From positions 1-64,000 of the forward strand of contig NZ_JACHEO010000003.1 in the NCBI RefSeq assembly GCF_014201505.1: DNA of 64,000 nt. Reading direction: 5' to 3'. Each line of letters starts with the position of its first letter. Within the stretch, counting starts at the first letter, position 1. Source of the stretch: Desulfoprunum benzoelyticum. GTDB lineage: Bacteria; Desulfobacterota; Desulfobulbia; Desulfobulbales; Desulfocapsaceae. Shown here piece after piece: positions 8,213 through 19,135 of the stretch. A program made the translations under genes and the position numbers. Below the pieces are notes generated by a model. It saw only the letters and a program-made list of their open reading frames with translations. It ran no database searches and was not told where the DNA came from.

Positions 8213-9955
8213 ATGCCAGAAAAACAACTGCAACGGATTTCCAACACGATCTCCTTCCGGATCGCCCTGCCGGCGTTTCTGACCATTCTCCTCTTCGTCG
8301 TCGCCATCTTCTACGTCGTCCTGCCGCAGTTGGAGCAGAGCCTGCTGAATCGCAAGCAGGAGATGATCATGGAGTTGACGGAAACGACCTGGAGCCTGAT
8401 CGGCGATTACCATGAGCGGGAACTGCGCGGTGAACTGAGCCCCGACGAGGCGAAGCGGCGCGCCGTGCTGCGGATCGGCAAGCTGCGCTACGGCCCGGAA
8501 AAAAAAGATTATTTCTGGATCAACGACATGACCCCGCGGATGATCATGCACCCGTACCGCAGCGATCTCGACGGCAAGGATATCTCCGACTTCAGGGATC
8601 CTAAAGGCAAGCGCCTCTTTGTCGAATTTGTAAAGACCGTGGAAAAACAGGGCGCCGGCTACGTCGACTACATGTGGCAGTGGAAGGACGATTCGGACAA
8701 GATCGTCCCCAAGATCTCGTACGTCAAGGGCTACGAGCCCTGGGGGTGGATCGTCGGCACCGGGATGTACATCGATGACGTCAAGGCCGAGATCGCCGCG
8801 ATCCGCAACCATCTAGCCGCCGTTTCCGCCGGCATCCTGGTGATCATCTCCCTGCTCGCCCTCTACTCCATCCGCCAGAGCCTGCTGGCCGACCGCGAGC
8901 GGCAGCGGATCTTCGCCGAGCGGGGGGAATTGTTGAAGTCGCTGGAGCAGAGCACGGAGCGGTTCCGCAACCTGATCGAGACCACCAGCGACTGGATCTG
9001 GGAGATCGACCGCGACGGCCGCTGCACTTACTCCAGCCCGCGGGTCGAGAATCTGCTCGGCTTTGAGCCGGTGGAGATCCTCCACGCCTCGCTGACCACG
9101 TTCGCGCCGCCCGACCAGGCCGCCGAGGCCGGCGCCGCCTTCGCGAAACTGCTCGCCGCCGGCAAGCCCTTCACCGGCTTCGAGATCACCTCGCTGGGCA
9201 AGGACGGCCAGGTCGTCGTCCTCGAGTGCAACGCCGTGCCGATCTTCGATGAGCGGGGACAGCTGGCGGGTTACCGCGGGGTCGCCCGTGATATCACCGA
9301 GCGCAAGACGGCGATGGAGGTCCTGAAGAAGAGCCGCGACGATCTCCATGCCAGCCTCGAGGAGACGGTGGCCTCGCTGGCTTCGACCGCCGAAAAGCGC
9401 GACCCCTACACCGCCGGGCACCAGCAGCGGGTCGACCGCCTGGCCTGCGCCATCGCCCGGGAGATCGGCTACCCCGAGGACAAGATCGAGGGGCTCCACA
9501 TCGCGGCGCTGCTGCACGACATCGGCAAGATCACCCTGCCGTCGGAGTATCTCGCCAAGCCGACCCGGTTGTCGTCGGAGGAAAAGGCCCTGTTCAAACT
9601 CCATCCCGAGGTCGGCTACGAGATCCTCAAGCGGATCCAGTTCCCGTGGCCGGTGGCGGAGATCGTCCTCCAGCACCACGAGCACCTGGACGGCACGGGC
9701 TACCCGCAGGGGCTGAAGGATGACGAGATACTGCTCGAGGCCCAGATCCTCGCCGTCGCCGACGTGGTCGAGGCGATGTCGTCGCACCGCCCCTACCGGC
9801 CTTCGCTCGGCATCGACATCGCCCTCGACGAGATCCGCGCCGGACAGGGCATCCGCTATCATGCCGAAAGCGTCGATGCCTGTCTCAACCTGATCCTGGA
9901 AAAGCGATACGACCTGAGCTACACCATGGAGGAAGGCGGCGGCGGGGTCGGGTGA
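8213..9955 (+). CDS. Cache-PAS-HD-GYP sensor phosphodiesterase, copy A
   Basis: 580 residues. A transmembrane helix at about 17-40, then a single-cache (sCache_2/smp_2-like) periplasmic domain with the typical KKDYFWINDM and PWGWIVGTGMY motifs, a second membrane helix at about 195-213, a PAS domain at about 245-365 (RFRNLIETTSDWIWEIDRDG ... GVARDITERK) and a C-terminal HD-GYP domain at about 385-565 with LLHDIGKITLP and HHEHLDGTGYPQGL. Expected role: sense a small ligand outside the cell and adjust cyclic di-GMP. Almost identical to the gene at 10589-12331, the same length to the base, except in part of the cache domain. Bounded on both sides by repeat clusters. Confidence 0.93.
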   Translation: MPEKQLQRISNTISFRIALPAFLTILLFVVAIFYVVLPQLEQSLLNRKQEMIMELTETTWSLIGDYHERELRGELSPDEAKRRAVLRIGKLRYGPEKKDYFWINDMTPRMIMHPYRSDLDGKDISDFRDPKGKRLFVEFVKTVEKQGAGYVDYMWQWKDDSDKIVPKISYVKGYEPWGWIVGTGMYIDDVKAEIAAIRNHLAAVSAGILVIISLLALYSIRQSLLADRERQRIFAERGELLKSLEQSTERFRNLIETTSDWIWEIDRDGRCTYSSPRVENLLGFEPVEILHASLTTFAPPDQAAEAGAAFAKLLAAGKPFTGFEITSLGKDGQVVVLECNAVPIFDERGQLAGYRGVARDITERKTAMEVLKKSRDDLHASLEETVASLASTAEKRDPYTAGHQQRVDRLACAIAREIGYPEDKIEGLHIAALLHDIGKITLPSEYLAKPTRLSSEEKALFKLHPEVGYEILKRIQFPWPVAEIVLQHHEHLDGTGYPQGLKDDEILLEAQILAVADVVEAMSSHRPYRPSLGIDIALDEIRAGQGIRYHAESVDACLNLILEKRYDLSYTMEEGGGGVG

Positions 9956-9984
9956 ATTTGAGCAGGCAGTGGACAACTATCTGT

Positions 9985-10560
9985 GGTTGTAACAAGGGGC
10001 AACCAGGGAACATAAGATTTCTCGCTGCGCTTCGAAATGACAGCGGGGACGGGATCTTGGCTTTGGCCCTATCGGGAACAGCAGCACTGTCATCGCGACC
10101 TGCCCCTGCCTTGTCGCCTTTCATGCTCTGTAATCGCGACCTTCCCCCGCTGTCATCTCGACCGCAGGGAGAGATCTCAAACAGGATTTGGAATGGGCTC
10201 CGGCAAAGGAACAACAAGATTTCTCGCTGCGCTTCGAAATGACAGCGGGGGCGGAATCTTGACCTTCGCCCTACCGGGAACAACGAGATTTCTCGCTTCG
10301 CTTCGAAATGACAACGGGGGCAGAATCTTGACCTTCGCCCTACCGGGAACAACAAGATTTCTCGCTGCGCTTCGAAATGACAGCGGGGACGGGATCTTGG
10401 CTTTGGCCCTATCGGGAACAGCAGCACTGTCATCGCGACCTGCCCCTGCCTTGTCGCCTTTCATGCTCTGTAATCTCGACCTGCCCCCGCTGTCATCTCG
10501 ACCGTAGGGAGAGATCTCAACCAGGCCTGGGAGTGGACTCCTGCCAGAATAAAAACAAAA
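9985..10560. repeat. Repeat cluster between the twin HD-GYP genes, with a 340-bp-spaced direct repeat
   Basis: The roughly 630-bp gap between the two paralogues is filled by repeats. The unit AGATTTCTCGCTGCGCTTCG (reverse orientation) starts near 10014, 10214, 10288 and 10354. The stretch 10014-10180 recurs at 10354-10520 with a constant 340-bp offset, including GGCTTTGGCCCTATCGGGAA and the CCGCTGTCATCTCGACCG end. No gene is seen here; short ORFs across it are repeat-derived. Confidence 0.88.
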
Positions 10561-10588
10561 ACATCCCGCTATCCATCAGTGGACCGCC

Positions 10589-12331
10589 ATGCCAGAAAAA
10601 CAACTGCAACGGATCTCCAGCACCATCTCCTTCCGGATCGCCCTGCCGACGTTTCTGACCATTCTCCTGTTCGTCATCACCATCTTCTCCATCGCCCTGC
10701 CGCAGTTGGAACAGAGCCTGCTCAATCGCAAGCAGGAGATGATCATGGAGTTGACCGAAACCGCCTGGAGCCTGCTCGAGGATTACCATGCCCGCGAACT
10801 GCGCGGCGAGCTGAGCCCCGACGAGGCGAAGCGGCGGGCTATTCTGCGGATCGGCAAGCTGCGCTACGGCCCGGGAAAAAAGGATTATTTCTGGATCAAC
10901 GACATGACCCCGGTGATGATCATGCACCCCTACCGGCCCGATATCGAGGGCAAGGATGTTGCCACCTTTGAAGATCCGAACCTGAAAAATATTTTAACCA
11001 AGATCGTCGAGGTGGTGCGGCAACAGGAGGCGGGATTTGTCGACTACGAGTGGCAGTGGAAGGACGAAACGCAGAGAATCGCGCCCAAGATCTCGTACGT
11101 CAAGGGCTACGAGCCCTGGGGCTGGGTCATCGGCACCGGGATGTACAGCGATGACGTCAAGGCCGAGATCGCCGCGATCCGCAACCACCTGGCCGCCGTC
11201 TCCGCCGGGATCCTGGTGATCATCTCCCTGCTCGCCCTCTACTCCATCCGCCAGAGCGTGCTGGCCGACCGCGAGCGGCAGCGGATCTTCGCCGAGCGTG
11301 GCAGGTTGATGAAGTCGCTGGAGATGAGCACGGAGCGGTTCCGCAACCTGATCGAGACCACCAGCGACTGGATCTGGGAGATCGACCGCGACGGCCGCTG
11401 CACCTACTCCAGCCCGCGGGTCGAAAACCTGCTCGGCTTCGAGCCGGAGGAGATCCTGCATGCCCCGCTGACCGCCTTCGCCGCGCCCGGCCAGGCCGCC
11501 GCGATCAACGCCGCCTTCACAAAACTGCTCGCCGCCGGCAAGCCCTTCAACGGCTTCGAGATCACCTCGCTGGGCAAGGACGGCCGGGTCGTCGTCCTCG
11601 AATGCAACGCCGTGCCGATCTTCGATGAGCGGGGACAGCTGGCGGGATACCGCGGGGTCGCCCGGGATATCACCGAGCGCAAGACGGCGATGGAGATCCT
11701 CAGAAAGAGCCGCGACGATCTCCATGCCAGCCTCGAAGAGACGGTGGCCTCGCTCGCCTCCGCCGCCGAAAAGCGCGATCCCTACACCGCCGGGCACCAG
11801 CAGCGGGTCGAGCGTCTGGCCTGCGCCATCGCCAGGGAGATCGGCTACCCCGAGGACAAGATCGAGGGGCTGCACATCGCGGCGCTGCTGCACGACATCG
11901 GCAAGATCACCCTGCCGTCGGAGTATCTCGCCAAGCCCACCCGGTTGTCGACGGAGGAAAAGGCCCTGTTCAAGCTCCACCCCGAGGTCGGCTACGACAT
12001 CCTCAAGCGGATCCACTTCCCCTGGCCGGTGGCGGAGATGGTCCTCCAGCACCACGAGCATCTCGACGGCACGGGCTACCCGCGGGGCCTGAAGGACGAC
12101 GAGATCCTGCTGGAGGCGAATATCCTCGCCGTCGCCGACGTGGTCGAGGCGATGTCGTCGCACCGCCCCTACCGGCCGTCGCTCGGCATCGACATCGCCC
12201 TCGACGAGATCCGTGCCGGGCGGGGCATCCGTTATCATGCCGCAAGCGTCGATGCCTGCATCGACCTGATCCTGGAAAAGGGATTCGACCTGAGCTACAC
12301 CAGGGACGAGGACGGGGGCGGGGTCGGGTGA
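10589..12331 (+). CDS. Cache-PAS-HD-GYP sensor phosphodiesterase, copy B
   Basis: 580 residues with the same order as copy A: membrane helix, cache domain, membrane helix, PAS, HD-GYP (LLHDIGKITLP, HHEHLDGTGYPRGL). Leader and start (GACCGCCATGCCAGAAAAAC) match copy A. The proteins differ mostly in the membrane-distal half of the cache domain: copy A has ISDFRDPKGKRLFVEFVKTV where copy B has VATFEDPNLKNILTKIVEVV. Output domains are nearly unchanged, so the duplicates probably differ in ligand or sensitivity but share c-di-GMP hydrolysis. The last 37 nt overlap the convergent AhpD-like gene. Confidence 0.93.
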   Translation: MPEKQLQRISSTISFRIALPTFLTILLFVITIFSIALPQLEQSLLNRKQEMIMELTETAWSLLEDYHARELRGELSPDEAKRRAILRIGKLRYGPGKKDYFWINDMTPVMIMHPYRPDIEGKDVATFEDPNLKNILTKIVEVVRQQEAGFVDYEWQWKDETQRIAPKISYVKGYEPWGWVIGTGMYSDDVKAEIAAIRNHLAAVSAGILVIISLLALYSIRQSVLADRERQRIFAERGRLMKSLEMSTERFRNLIETTSDWIWEIDRDGRCTYSSPRVENLLGFEPEEILHAPLTAFAAPGQAAAINAAFTKLLAAGKPFNGFEITSLGKDGRVVVLECNAVPIFDERGQLAGYRGVARDITERKTAMEILRKSRDDLHASLEETVASLASAAEKRDPYTAGHQQRVERLACAIAREIGYPEDKIEGLHIAALLHDIGKITLPSEYLAKPTRLSTEEKALFKLHPEVGYDILKRIHFPWPVAEMVLQHHEHLDGTGYPRGLKDDEILLEANILAVADVVEAMSSHRPYRPSLGIDIALDEIRAGRGIRYHAASVDACIDLILEKGFDLSYTRDEDGGGVG

Positions 12332-12672
12332 GAGGCCTCGAACTGCTCCAGCGCCTCCAGCGCCTCGCAGCCGTAGATCACCGCCGGGCCGCCGCCCATG
12401 AGGACCGCGACGCCGATGGTCTCGAGGATCTCCTCCCTCGAGGCGCCGGCGCGGAGGGCGTCATGGACGTGGTAGGCGATGCAGCCGTCGCAGCGGACCG
12501 TGATCCCGATCCCCAGGGCGATCAGCTGCTTGGTCCTGGCGTCGAGGGCGCCGGCCGTCGTCGCCGCGGCGCTGAGCTGGGCGAAGGCCGTCATCGGCCC
12601 GCGCAGGTTTCTCGCCAGCCGGGCGTAGATCTGCTGCAGCCGCCGGTGGTAGTCGGGGTAATTGTCATGCAC
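12295..12672 (-). CDS. Carboxymuconolactone decarboxylase/AhpD-like protein
   Basis: 125 residues from a GTG start at 12672, chosen because AAGGAG lies seven bases upstream and the family domain begins right after it; the frame is open further upstream through repeat DNA. It holds the AhpD/CMD core: LDARTKQLIALGIGITVRCD followed by GCIAYHVHDALRAGAS. The redox/catalytic motif reads CDGCIAYH, matching the family CxxC...H pattern, then EEILETIGVAVLMGGGPAVI. Such proteins act in peroxide defence or as small disulfide-dependent enzymes; the exact function is open. The 3' end overlaps the end of the convergent HD-GYP gene by 37 nt, which fixes a repeat-free junction. Confidence 0.88.
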   Translation of the reverse strand: MHDNYPDYHRRLQQIYARLARNLRGPMTAFAQLSAAATTAGALDARTKQLIALGIGITVRCDGCIAYHVHDALRAGASREEILETIGVAVLMGGGPAVIYGCEALEALEQFEASHPTPPPSSSLV

Positions 12673-12759
12673 TGTTCGTCTCCTTGTTGCGGGGGTTGCG
12701 CCGGTTGGCGGTTGGACCTCCGTGCGTCGAGGTGACTTCACTCCCTGTCATCGCGACCT

Positions 12760-13150
12760 GCTCCCTGCCACGAACGACAAGATTTCTCGCTGCGCTTCGA
12801 AATGACAGCGGGGGCGGCATCGCGCCCTTCGCCCTACCGGGAACCGCCGGATTTCTCGCTGTCCCCTCGACCTGCCCCCGCTGTCATCGCGACCTGCCCC
12901 TTGGCTTGCCGCCCTTTCATGCCGTGTCATCTCGACCTGCCCCTTGGCTTGCCGCCCTTTCATGCCGCGTCATCTCGACCTGCCCCCGCTGTCATCTCGA
13001 CCGCAGGGAGAGATCTTAAACTGGTCTTGGAATGATCCCCCGCAGGGAACAGCAAGATTTCTCGCTGCGCTTCGAAATGACAGCGGGGCCGGCATCGCGC
13101 CCTTCGCCCTACCGGGAACATGAAGATTTCTCGCTTCACCCGAAATGACA
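12760..13150. repeat. Palindromic repeat cluster
   Basis: Contains reverse-orientation units at about 12778-12806 and 13054-13081, a degenerate one at 13126-13148, and a left-end unit (CCGCTGTCATCTCGACCGC) near 12976, so 12976-13085 is a complete inverted-end element. Also two tandem copies, about 53 bp apart, of a stretch including CTCGACCTGCCCCTTGGCTT and CGCCCTTTCATGCCG (about 12890-12970). No gene is seen. Confidence 0.85.
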
Positions 13151-13179
13151 GAATAGCGATCGAAAAACACGATCCACCA

Positions 13180-13425
13180 TCACTGCACCCGCGCCGCCAG
13201 GTAGCGGACGATCTCCGCCAGGGTGTGCAACCGGCCGTAGTCGGCCTCGGGCACGCTGACTCCCAGTTCCTCGTCGAGGCGGATGAAGAAATTGAGGGCG
13301 TCGAAGGAATCGATGTCGAGCGTCCGCCGGATGTTGTCGTCCGGGCCGAGGGCGGCCGGGTCCGATTCCGGGGCGATCCGCCGGAGAATCGTCAACACCA
13401 CCTCCCTGATCTGTTCGTCGGTCAT
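13180..13425 (-). CDS. Acyl carrier protein-like phosphopantetheine carrier
   Basis: 81 residues, the standard ACP length. It has the four-helix pattern and the attachment motif [11 protein letters not shown], with Ser40 as the expected 4'-phosphopantetheine site. Its ATG overlaps the E2 stop codon (ATGA), so it is the last cistron of the dehydrogenase operon rather than part of a fatty-acid locus. Dedicated ACPs carry acyl thioesters for specialised synthases. Its partner here is unknown; the position suggests it accepts or donates an acyl group connected with the dehydrogenase or with the acyl-CoA synthetase five genes upstream. Confidence 0.9.
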   Translation of the reverse strand: MTDEQIREVVLTILRRIAPESDPAALGPDDNIRRTLDIDSFDALNFFIRLDEELGVSVPEADYGRLHTLAEIVRYLAARVQ

Positions 13426-14699
13426 AATTTTTCAGGCTCCTGCAGGTAGCGGTTGAGGGCGTCGAGGAACTGGGCGCCGCGATGGCCGTCGGTGGCGCGG
13501 TGGTCGGCGGCCAGGGTGGCGGTCAGCACCGGCCGCACCGCCAGCATGCCGTTCTCGGCCCAGGGCTGCTCCATGATCCGGCCGAAGCCGACCAGGGCCA
13601 CCTGGGGCGGGTAGATGACCCCGTACACCGTTTCGACCCCGAGGTCGCCGAGGCTGGTGACGGTGACGGTGGCCTCGGTCAGCTCCGAACTGCGCAGGCC
13701 GCCGGAGCGGGCCCGGGTGATGAGATCGCGCAGCGCCGCCATCAGCTCGTCGAGGCTCTGCAGATCGGCGTTGAGGAGCGCCGGGGTGATCAGCCCGCCC
13801 TGGCGCAGGGCGATGGCGAAGCCGATATTGATCGCCTCCTGCGGCTGGAACCGGTCGTCGACCCAGTAGCCGTTGAGCTCCGGCGCCTCGCCCAGGGCCA
13901 AGGCGACGGCCTTGATGAGCGGCACCACGGGCAGGATCCGCTCCCGGATCGGCCGTTTGAGGTTCTCCGCCTCCAGCCGGCGCAGGGTGCGGCTCAGGTC
14001 GATCCGCAACCCCAGGTAGTAGTGGGGAATTTCGCGGTTGGAGCGGGCCATGGCGGCGGCGATCGCCCGGCGCATCCCGGCCTGGAAATCCTTGGCCGGT
14101 GGCGCTGCCGCAGCCGGCGGGACAGGCGCCGGTTCCGCCACGACCGGTGCCGCTTGCTCCGTTCCCGGCCGCAGAACCTGCGGGGCGACGCCGCCCGCGA
14201 CATCGGCCGCCCGGATGACCCCGCCCGGCCCCGTTCCCGGCAGCTGACTCAGATCGAGGCCACGCTCGGCCGCCAGCCGGCGGGCATAGGGCGAGGCCTT
14301 GATCCGGGCCGCCGCCGGCCCGGGCGCCGAGGGCACCGAAACGGCAGGCTCGGGCTTTGCCGGCGCCGCTGCGACCTTGATTGCCGCGCTTTCGGCCGGG
14401 ACCGGAGCCCCGCCGGTACCGGCAGCTGGCTCCCGCCTCTGCTGAGGGGAGGCGGCCGCCTCGCCCTCGCTGCGGATCACTGCCAGGACGGTCCCCACCG
14501 GCACCTTCTGCCCCGGCTCGACCACCAGTTCCTCGACCACCCCGTCCTCGTAGACCTCGATCTCGATCGCCGCCTTGTCGGTCTCGACGACGGCGATGAC
14601 ATCACGGCGCTTGACCTCGTCGCCGGCCTTGACCAGCCACTCGACCAGCGTCCCCTCCTGCATATCCGCGCCCAGGCTGGGCATGCAAAAATCAGCCAT
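13422..14699 (-). CDS. Dihydrolipoamide acyltransferase (E2) of a 2-oxoacid dehydrogenase complex
   Basis: 425 residues from the ATG at 14699 (an alternative GTG lies six bases upstream). Order: one N-terminal lipoyl domain with the attachment motif [10 protein letters not shown] (lysine about residue 42), an Ala/Pro-rich linker, an E3/E1-binding domain around [20 protein letters not shown] and [13 protein letters not shown], a second linker, and the CoA-dependent acyltransferase core ending [17 protein letters not shown], where the DHRxxDG motif is catalytic. It transfers the acyl group from lipoamide to CoA. Overlaps E1 beta by 8 nt and the ACP gene by 4 nt. No E3 gene is in the window. Confidence 0.94.
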   Translation of the reverse strand: MADFCMPSLGADMQEGTLVEWLVKAGDEVKRRDVIAVVETDKAAIEIEVYEDGVVEELVVEPGQKVPVGTVLAVIRSEGEAAASPQQRREPAAGTGGAPVPAESAAIKVAAAPAKPEPAVSVPSAPGPAAARIKASPYARRLAAERGLDLSQLPGTGPGGVIRAADVAGGVAPQVLRPGTEQAAPVVAEPAPVPPAAAAPPAKDFQAGMRRAIAAAMARSNREIPHYYLGLRIDLSRTLRRLEAENLKRPIRERILPVVPLIKAVALALGEAPELNGYWVDDRFQPQEAINIGFAIALRQGGLITPALLNADLQSLDELMAALRDLITRARSGGLRSSELTEATVTVTSLGDLGVETVYGVIYPPQVALVGFGRIMEQPWAENGMLAVRPVLTATLAADHRATDGHRGAQFLDALNRYLQEPEKL

Positions 14700-15696
14700 G
14701 GCCACCCACCATTTTTTTCACCAGCGCGACGATCCCCGCCACCTGCGGCAGGGCCGCCTCTTCGAGGTGTTTCGCATACGGCAGCGGCACCTCGGCGGTG
14801 CACAGCCGCGCTACCGGGGCATCGAGATCGTAGAAGGCGCCCTCCATGATCCGGGCGCTGATCTCGGCGGCGAGGCTGCCGCTCCGCCACCCCTCGTCGA
14901 CGACCAGCGCCCGGTGGGTCCGGGCCACCGAGGCGAGGAAGGTCGCCTCATCGAGCGGCCGCAGGGTCCGCAGGTCGACGACCTCGACCTCGATCCCGTC
15001 TTTAGCCAGGATCTCGGCCGCCTCCAGCGCCTTGAACAGACTCGCCCCGTAGCTGATGATCGTGATGTCCCGGCCGTCCCGCCGCACCCGGGCCCGGTCG
15101 ATATCGACCGCCCCGGCCTCGACCGCCAGCGGCCCCTCCATATTGTAGAGGTTGCTGTTCTCGAAGATCAGCACCGGGTCCGGGTCCTCGAGGGCGGTCC
15201 ACAGCATGCCGCGGGCGTCGTTGACGGTGGCCGGGGCCAGCACCTTGATCCCGGGGATGTGGGCGAACCAGCCCTCGAGGGAGCGGGAATGCTGGGCCGC
15301 CACCTGGCGGCCGCCGCCGGTCGCCAGGCGGATGACCACCGGGACGTTGAACTGGCCGCCGGACATGTGGAGCAGCACCGCGGCGGTATTGATGATCTGA
15401 TCGGCCGCCAGCAGGCTGAAGTTGCCGGTCATGATCTCGACGATCGGCCGCATCCCGCCCAGGGCGGCACCGATCCCGGCCCCGGTGAACCCCGATTCCG
15501 CCAGCGGGGTGTCGCGGATCCGCTCGGGCCCGAATTCCTCGAGCAGGCCCTTGCTGACGGCGAAACAGCCGCCGTAGCGGCCGACATCCTCGCCCATCAG
15601 AAAGACCCGCTCGTCCTTGTGCATCGCCTCGCGGATGGCCTCGCGCACCGCCTCGCGGTAGGTCAGCTTGCGCATGGTGCCGGCAGTGGTGGTCAT
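14692..15696 (-). CDS. 2-oxoacid dehydrogenase E1 component, beta subunit
   Basis: 334 residues from the ATG at 15696, which overlaps the E1 alpha stop (ATGA); a longer upstream frame runs antisense-like through E1 alpha and is rejected. Typical PdhB/AcoB features: [33 protein letters not shown] with the conserved [24 protein letters not shown], and a C-terminal [15 protein letters not shown]. With E1 alpha it forms the thiamine-diphosphate decarboxylase that acylates the E2 lipoyl group. Pyruvate or acetoin are the likely substrates; sequence alone does not separate them. Confidence 0.94.
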   Translation of the reverse strand: MTTTAGTMRKLTYREAVREAIREAMHKDERVFLMGEDVGRYGGCFAVSKGLLEEFGPERIRDTPLAESGFTGAGIGAALGGMRPIVEIMTGNFSLLAADQIINTAAVLLHMSGGQFNVPVVIRLATGGGRQVAAQHSRSLEGWFAHIPGIKVLAPATVNDARGMLWTALEDPDPVLIFENSNLYNMEGPLAVEAGAVDIDRARVRRDGRDITIISYGASLFKALEAAEILAKDGIEVEVVDLRTLRPLDEATFLASVARTHRALVVDEGWRSGSLAAEISARIMEGAFYDLDAPVARLCTAEVPLPYAKHLEEAALPQVAGIVALVKKMVGGHG

Positions 15697-16696
15697 GGCA
15701 GCCTCCGTTCCGAATAGACGAAGCGGGTCAGGTCCTCGACCGGCTCGAGGCTGCCGGCCTCGGCGAAGGCGACAGCCTCGTTGATCTCCCGGGCGACCTC
15801 GGCCTCGATCGCCTCGAGATCGCCATCGCTGACCAGCCCGGCGCCCCGCAGCCGCTCGGTGAAGGACGCAATCGGGCAGCGCTGTTTCCATTGCTCGACC
15901 TCGGCGCGGGTCCGGTACAGTTCGGCGTCGTACATCGAGTGGGCGCGGAAACGGTAGGTGCGGCATTCGAGGAACTGCGGCCCCTCGCCGGCCCGGATCG
16001 CCGCTGCCGCCTGGTGTGCCGCCGCCTCCACCGCCAGCACGTCCATCCCGTCGACCGCGGCGGCCGCCATGCCGTAGCTTGCGGCCCGGGCGGCGAGATC
16101 GGTGGCCGCCTGGGCGTAGCGCAGCGCCGTCCCCATCGCGTAGAGGTTGTTCTCACAGACGAACAGCACCGGCAGCCGCCACAGGGCGGCGAGGTTGAGG
16201 CTCTCGTGGAACTCGCCCTCGGCGACGGCGCCGTCGCCGAAAAAGCAGCAGGTGACGCGCCGCTTCTGCTGCATCGTGTCGGCCAATGCCAGGCCGACCG
16301 CCAGCGGCAGGCCGCCGCCGACGATGGCGTTGCCGCCGTAAAAGCGGGTCCGGGCGTCGAACAGGTGCATCGACCCGCCCCGGCCGCGGCTGCAGCCCTC
16401 CTGGCGGCCGTACATCTCGGCCAGGATGGCGCCGGCGGCCACACCCCGGACCAGGGCATGGCCGTGCTCGCGGTAGGTGGCGACGACGGCGTCATCGGCG
16501 GTCAGGGCCTCCAGCACCCCCACCGCCACCGCCTCCTCGCCGTCGTAGAGGTGGAGAAAACCGCGGATCTTGGTGGCGGTGTACAGTTCGGCGCATTTGT
16601 CCTCGAAGCGGCGGATCCGGACCATCGAGCGCAGCAGGTGCAGGCCGTGCTCGCGTTCGACCGGCGCCGCCGTGGTCTTGGCGCTTTTTCTGGGTG

Positions 16697-16700
<4 letters not shown>
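15693..16700 (-). CDS. 2-oxoacid dehydrogenase E1 component, alpha subunit (pyruvate or acetoin type)
   Basis: 335 residues. Holds the thiamine-diphosphate motif [18 protein letters not shown] (GDG start) closing with [10 protein letters not shown], plus [35 protein letters not shown] and the phosphorylation-loop-like [21 protein letters not shown] and the RAHSMYD loop favour a PdhA-like pyruvate enzyme; the compact one-lipoyl complex with a linked acyl-CoA synthetase also recalls acetoin-cleaving Aco clusters. Overlaps both neighbours by 4 nt, so expression is coupled along the operon. Confidence 0.93.
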
Positions 16701-18457
<1,757 letters not shown>

Positions 18458-18496
18458 TGTCTCACCTCACTTCACGCGGCGGTGAACGAGAAGGGT

Positions 18497-18576
18497 GCAG
18501 CCCCCGCGGATCGAACCGGAGGGGCTGCCTGTCAGGACTGTACCGGGAGCTCGGCCCAACCGTCGCCGAGCCTCCC
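18497..18576 (-). promoter_or_regulatory. Two strong hairpins in the leader of the synthetase-dehydrogenase operon
   Basis: Upstream of the synthetase start on the minus strand, 18545-18576 forms a near-perfect stem (GGGAG-GCTCGGC pairing with GCCGAGC-TCCC, about 8-nt loop), and 18497-18528 forms a second (GCAGCCCC pairing with GGGGCTGC, extended by CCGG/CCG). They lie 40-120 nt before the GTG, inside the likely mRNA leader. Neither is followed by a U-run, so simple termination is unlikely. No known riboswitch family was recognised. Confidence 0.5.
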
Positions 18577-18639
18577 TGTGGTAAGACTATCAAAACGGCG
18601 CCGGCGAAGCAAATTTTTCCCCTTCCAGCAGGGGTGATG

Positions 18640-18725
18640 TCCCACTGCCTTCGTCGTTCCCGGCAGGGCAAACGCCATAATCCCGATCCCCACCGTCATT
18701 TCGAAGCGAAGCGAGAAATCTTTAT
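18640..18725. repeat. Dispersed palindromic repeat unit
   Basis: A forward copy of the dispersed unit, TCATTTCGAAGCGAAGCGAG followed by AAATCTTT, preceded by the companion segment GTTCCCGGCAGGGCAAACGC that also precedes copies at 171-240 and 440-510. It lies between the riboswitch locus and the dehydrogenase operon leader. No gene is seen from 18577 to 18815. Confidence 0.8.
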
Positions 18726-18815
18726 GTTCCCTCGCAGCCATGGCAAAGGAGCGCTCTCCCCTGCCGGTGGTGGCCAGGGGAGAGGGTTGAGGTCAGGCGC
18801 GCAGCGGCTACCCCC

Positions 18816-19004
18816 TTACCGGGCAACCGCCGGCGGCCGTCCGGCGACGGCGGCGGTGATCACCGCCGTTTTCCGGGGCACACCGGAACAGTTCGGGGCC
18901 GGTCTCCCCTGCCCCAGACACCGCCGCAGGATCAACTGGTAGGTGTCCCAATCCCTTGTGCTCAGTGCATTCTGCCGTGCAAAACTTAATTCTGCATTGC
19001 CCAT
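18816..19004 (-). CDS. Small ORF downstream of the cobalamin riboswitch
   Basis: 62 codons, unknown function. AAGGAGG lies at ideal spacing before the ATG at 19004, immediately after the riboswitch terminator, so it is the first possible target. The first 30 residues (MGNAELSFARQNALSTRDWD ...) look protein-like; the rest (PRKTAVITAAVAGRPPAVAR) is low in information and may be out-of-frame sequence after a truncation. It resembles none of the usual B12-regulated genes I can recognise (btuB, cbi/cob, cobalt transport). Either a novel small protein or the stump of a deleted gene. Confidence 0.45.
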   Translation of the reverse strand: MGNAELSFARQNALSTRDWDTYQLILRRCLGQGRPAPNCSGVPRKTAVITAAVAGRPPAVAR

Positions 19005-19038
19005 TACAGCCTCCTTGGAAAAGGTGCCGGCCCAGGAC

Positions 19039-19077
19039 AAAAAAAGCCCCCGGACCAATGAAAATTGATCTGGGGGC
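19039..19077 (-). terminator. Rho-independent terminator of the cobalamin riboswitch
   Basis: On the minus strand GCCCCCAGATCAAT, loop TTTC, then ATTGGTCCGGGGGC followed by seven T. It lies about 60 nt after the aptamer and 35 nt before the downstream ATG, the standard layout of a transcriptional off-switch. Confidence 0.85.
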
Positions 19078-19135
19078 CCTGATTTCTCCACAGATACGCC
19101 TCGACCATCCCTGATCCACGGGGATATGTCTTCCT

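Noticed and set aside
10037-10658. Overlapping ORFs between the HD-GYP twins with CHFEAQREI, CHLDRRERS and FRSAARNL peptides
   Set aside because: These peptides are translations of the dispersed palindromic repeat and recur in every frame and cluster; not genes.
18497-18528. Possible tRNA (GGTTCGATCC on the minus strand)
   Set aside because: The T-loop-like sequence is the tip of a long perfect hairpin; no anticodon or D-arm surrounds it.
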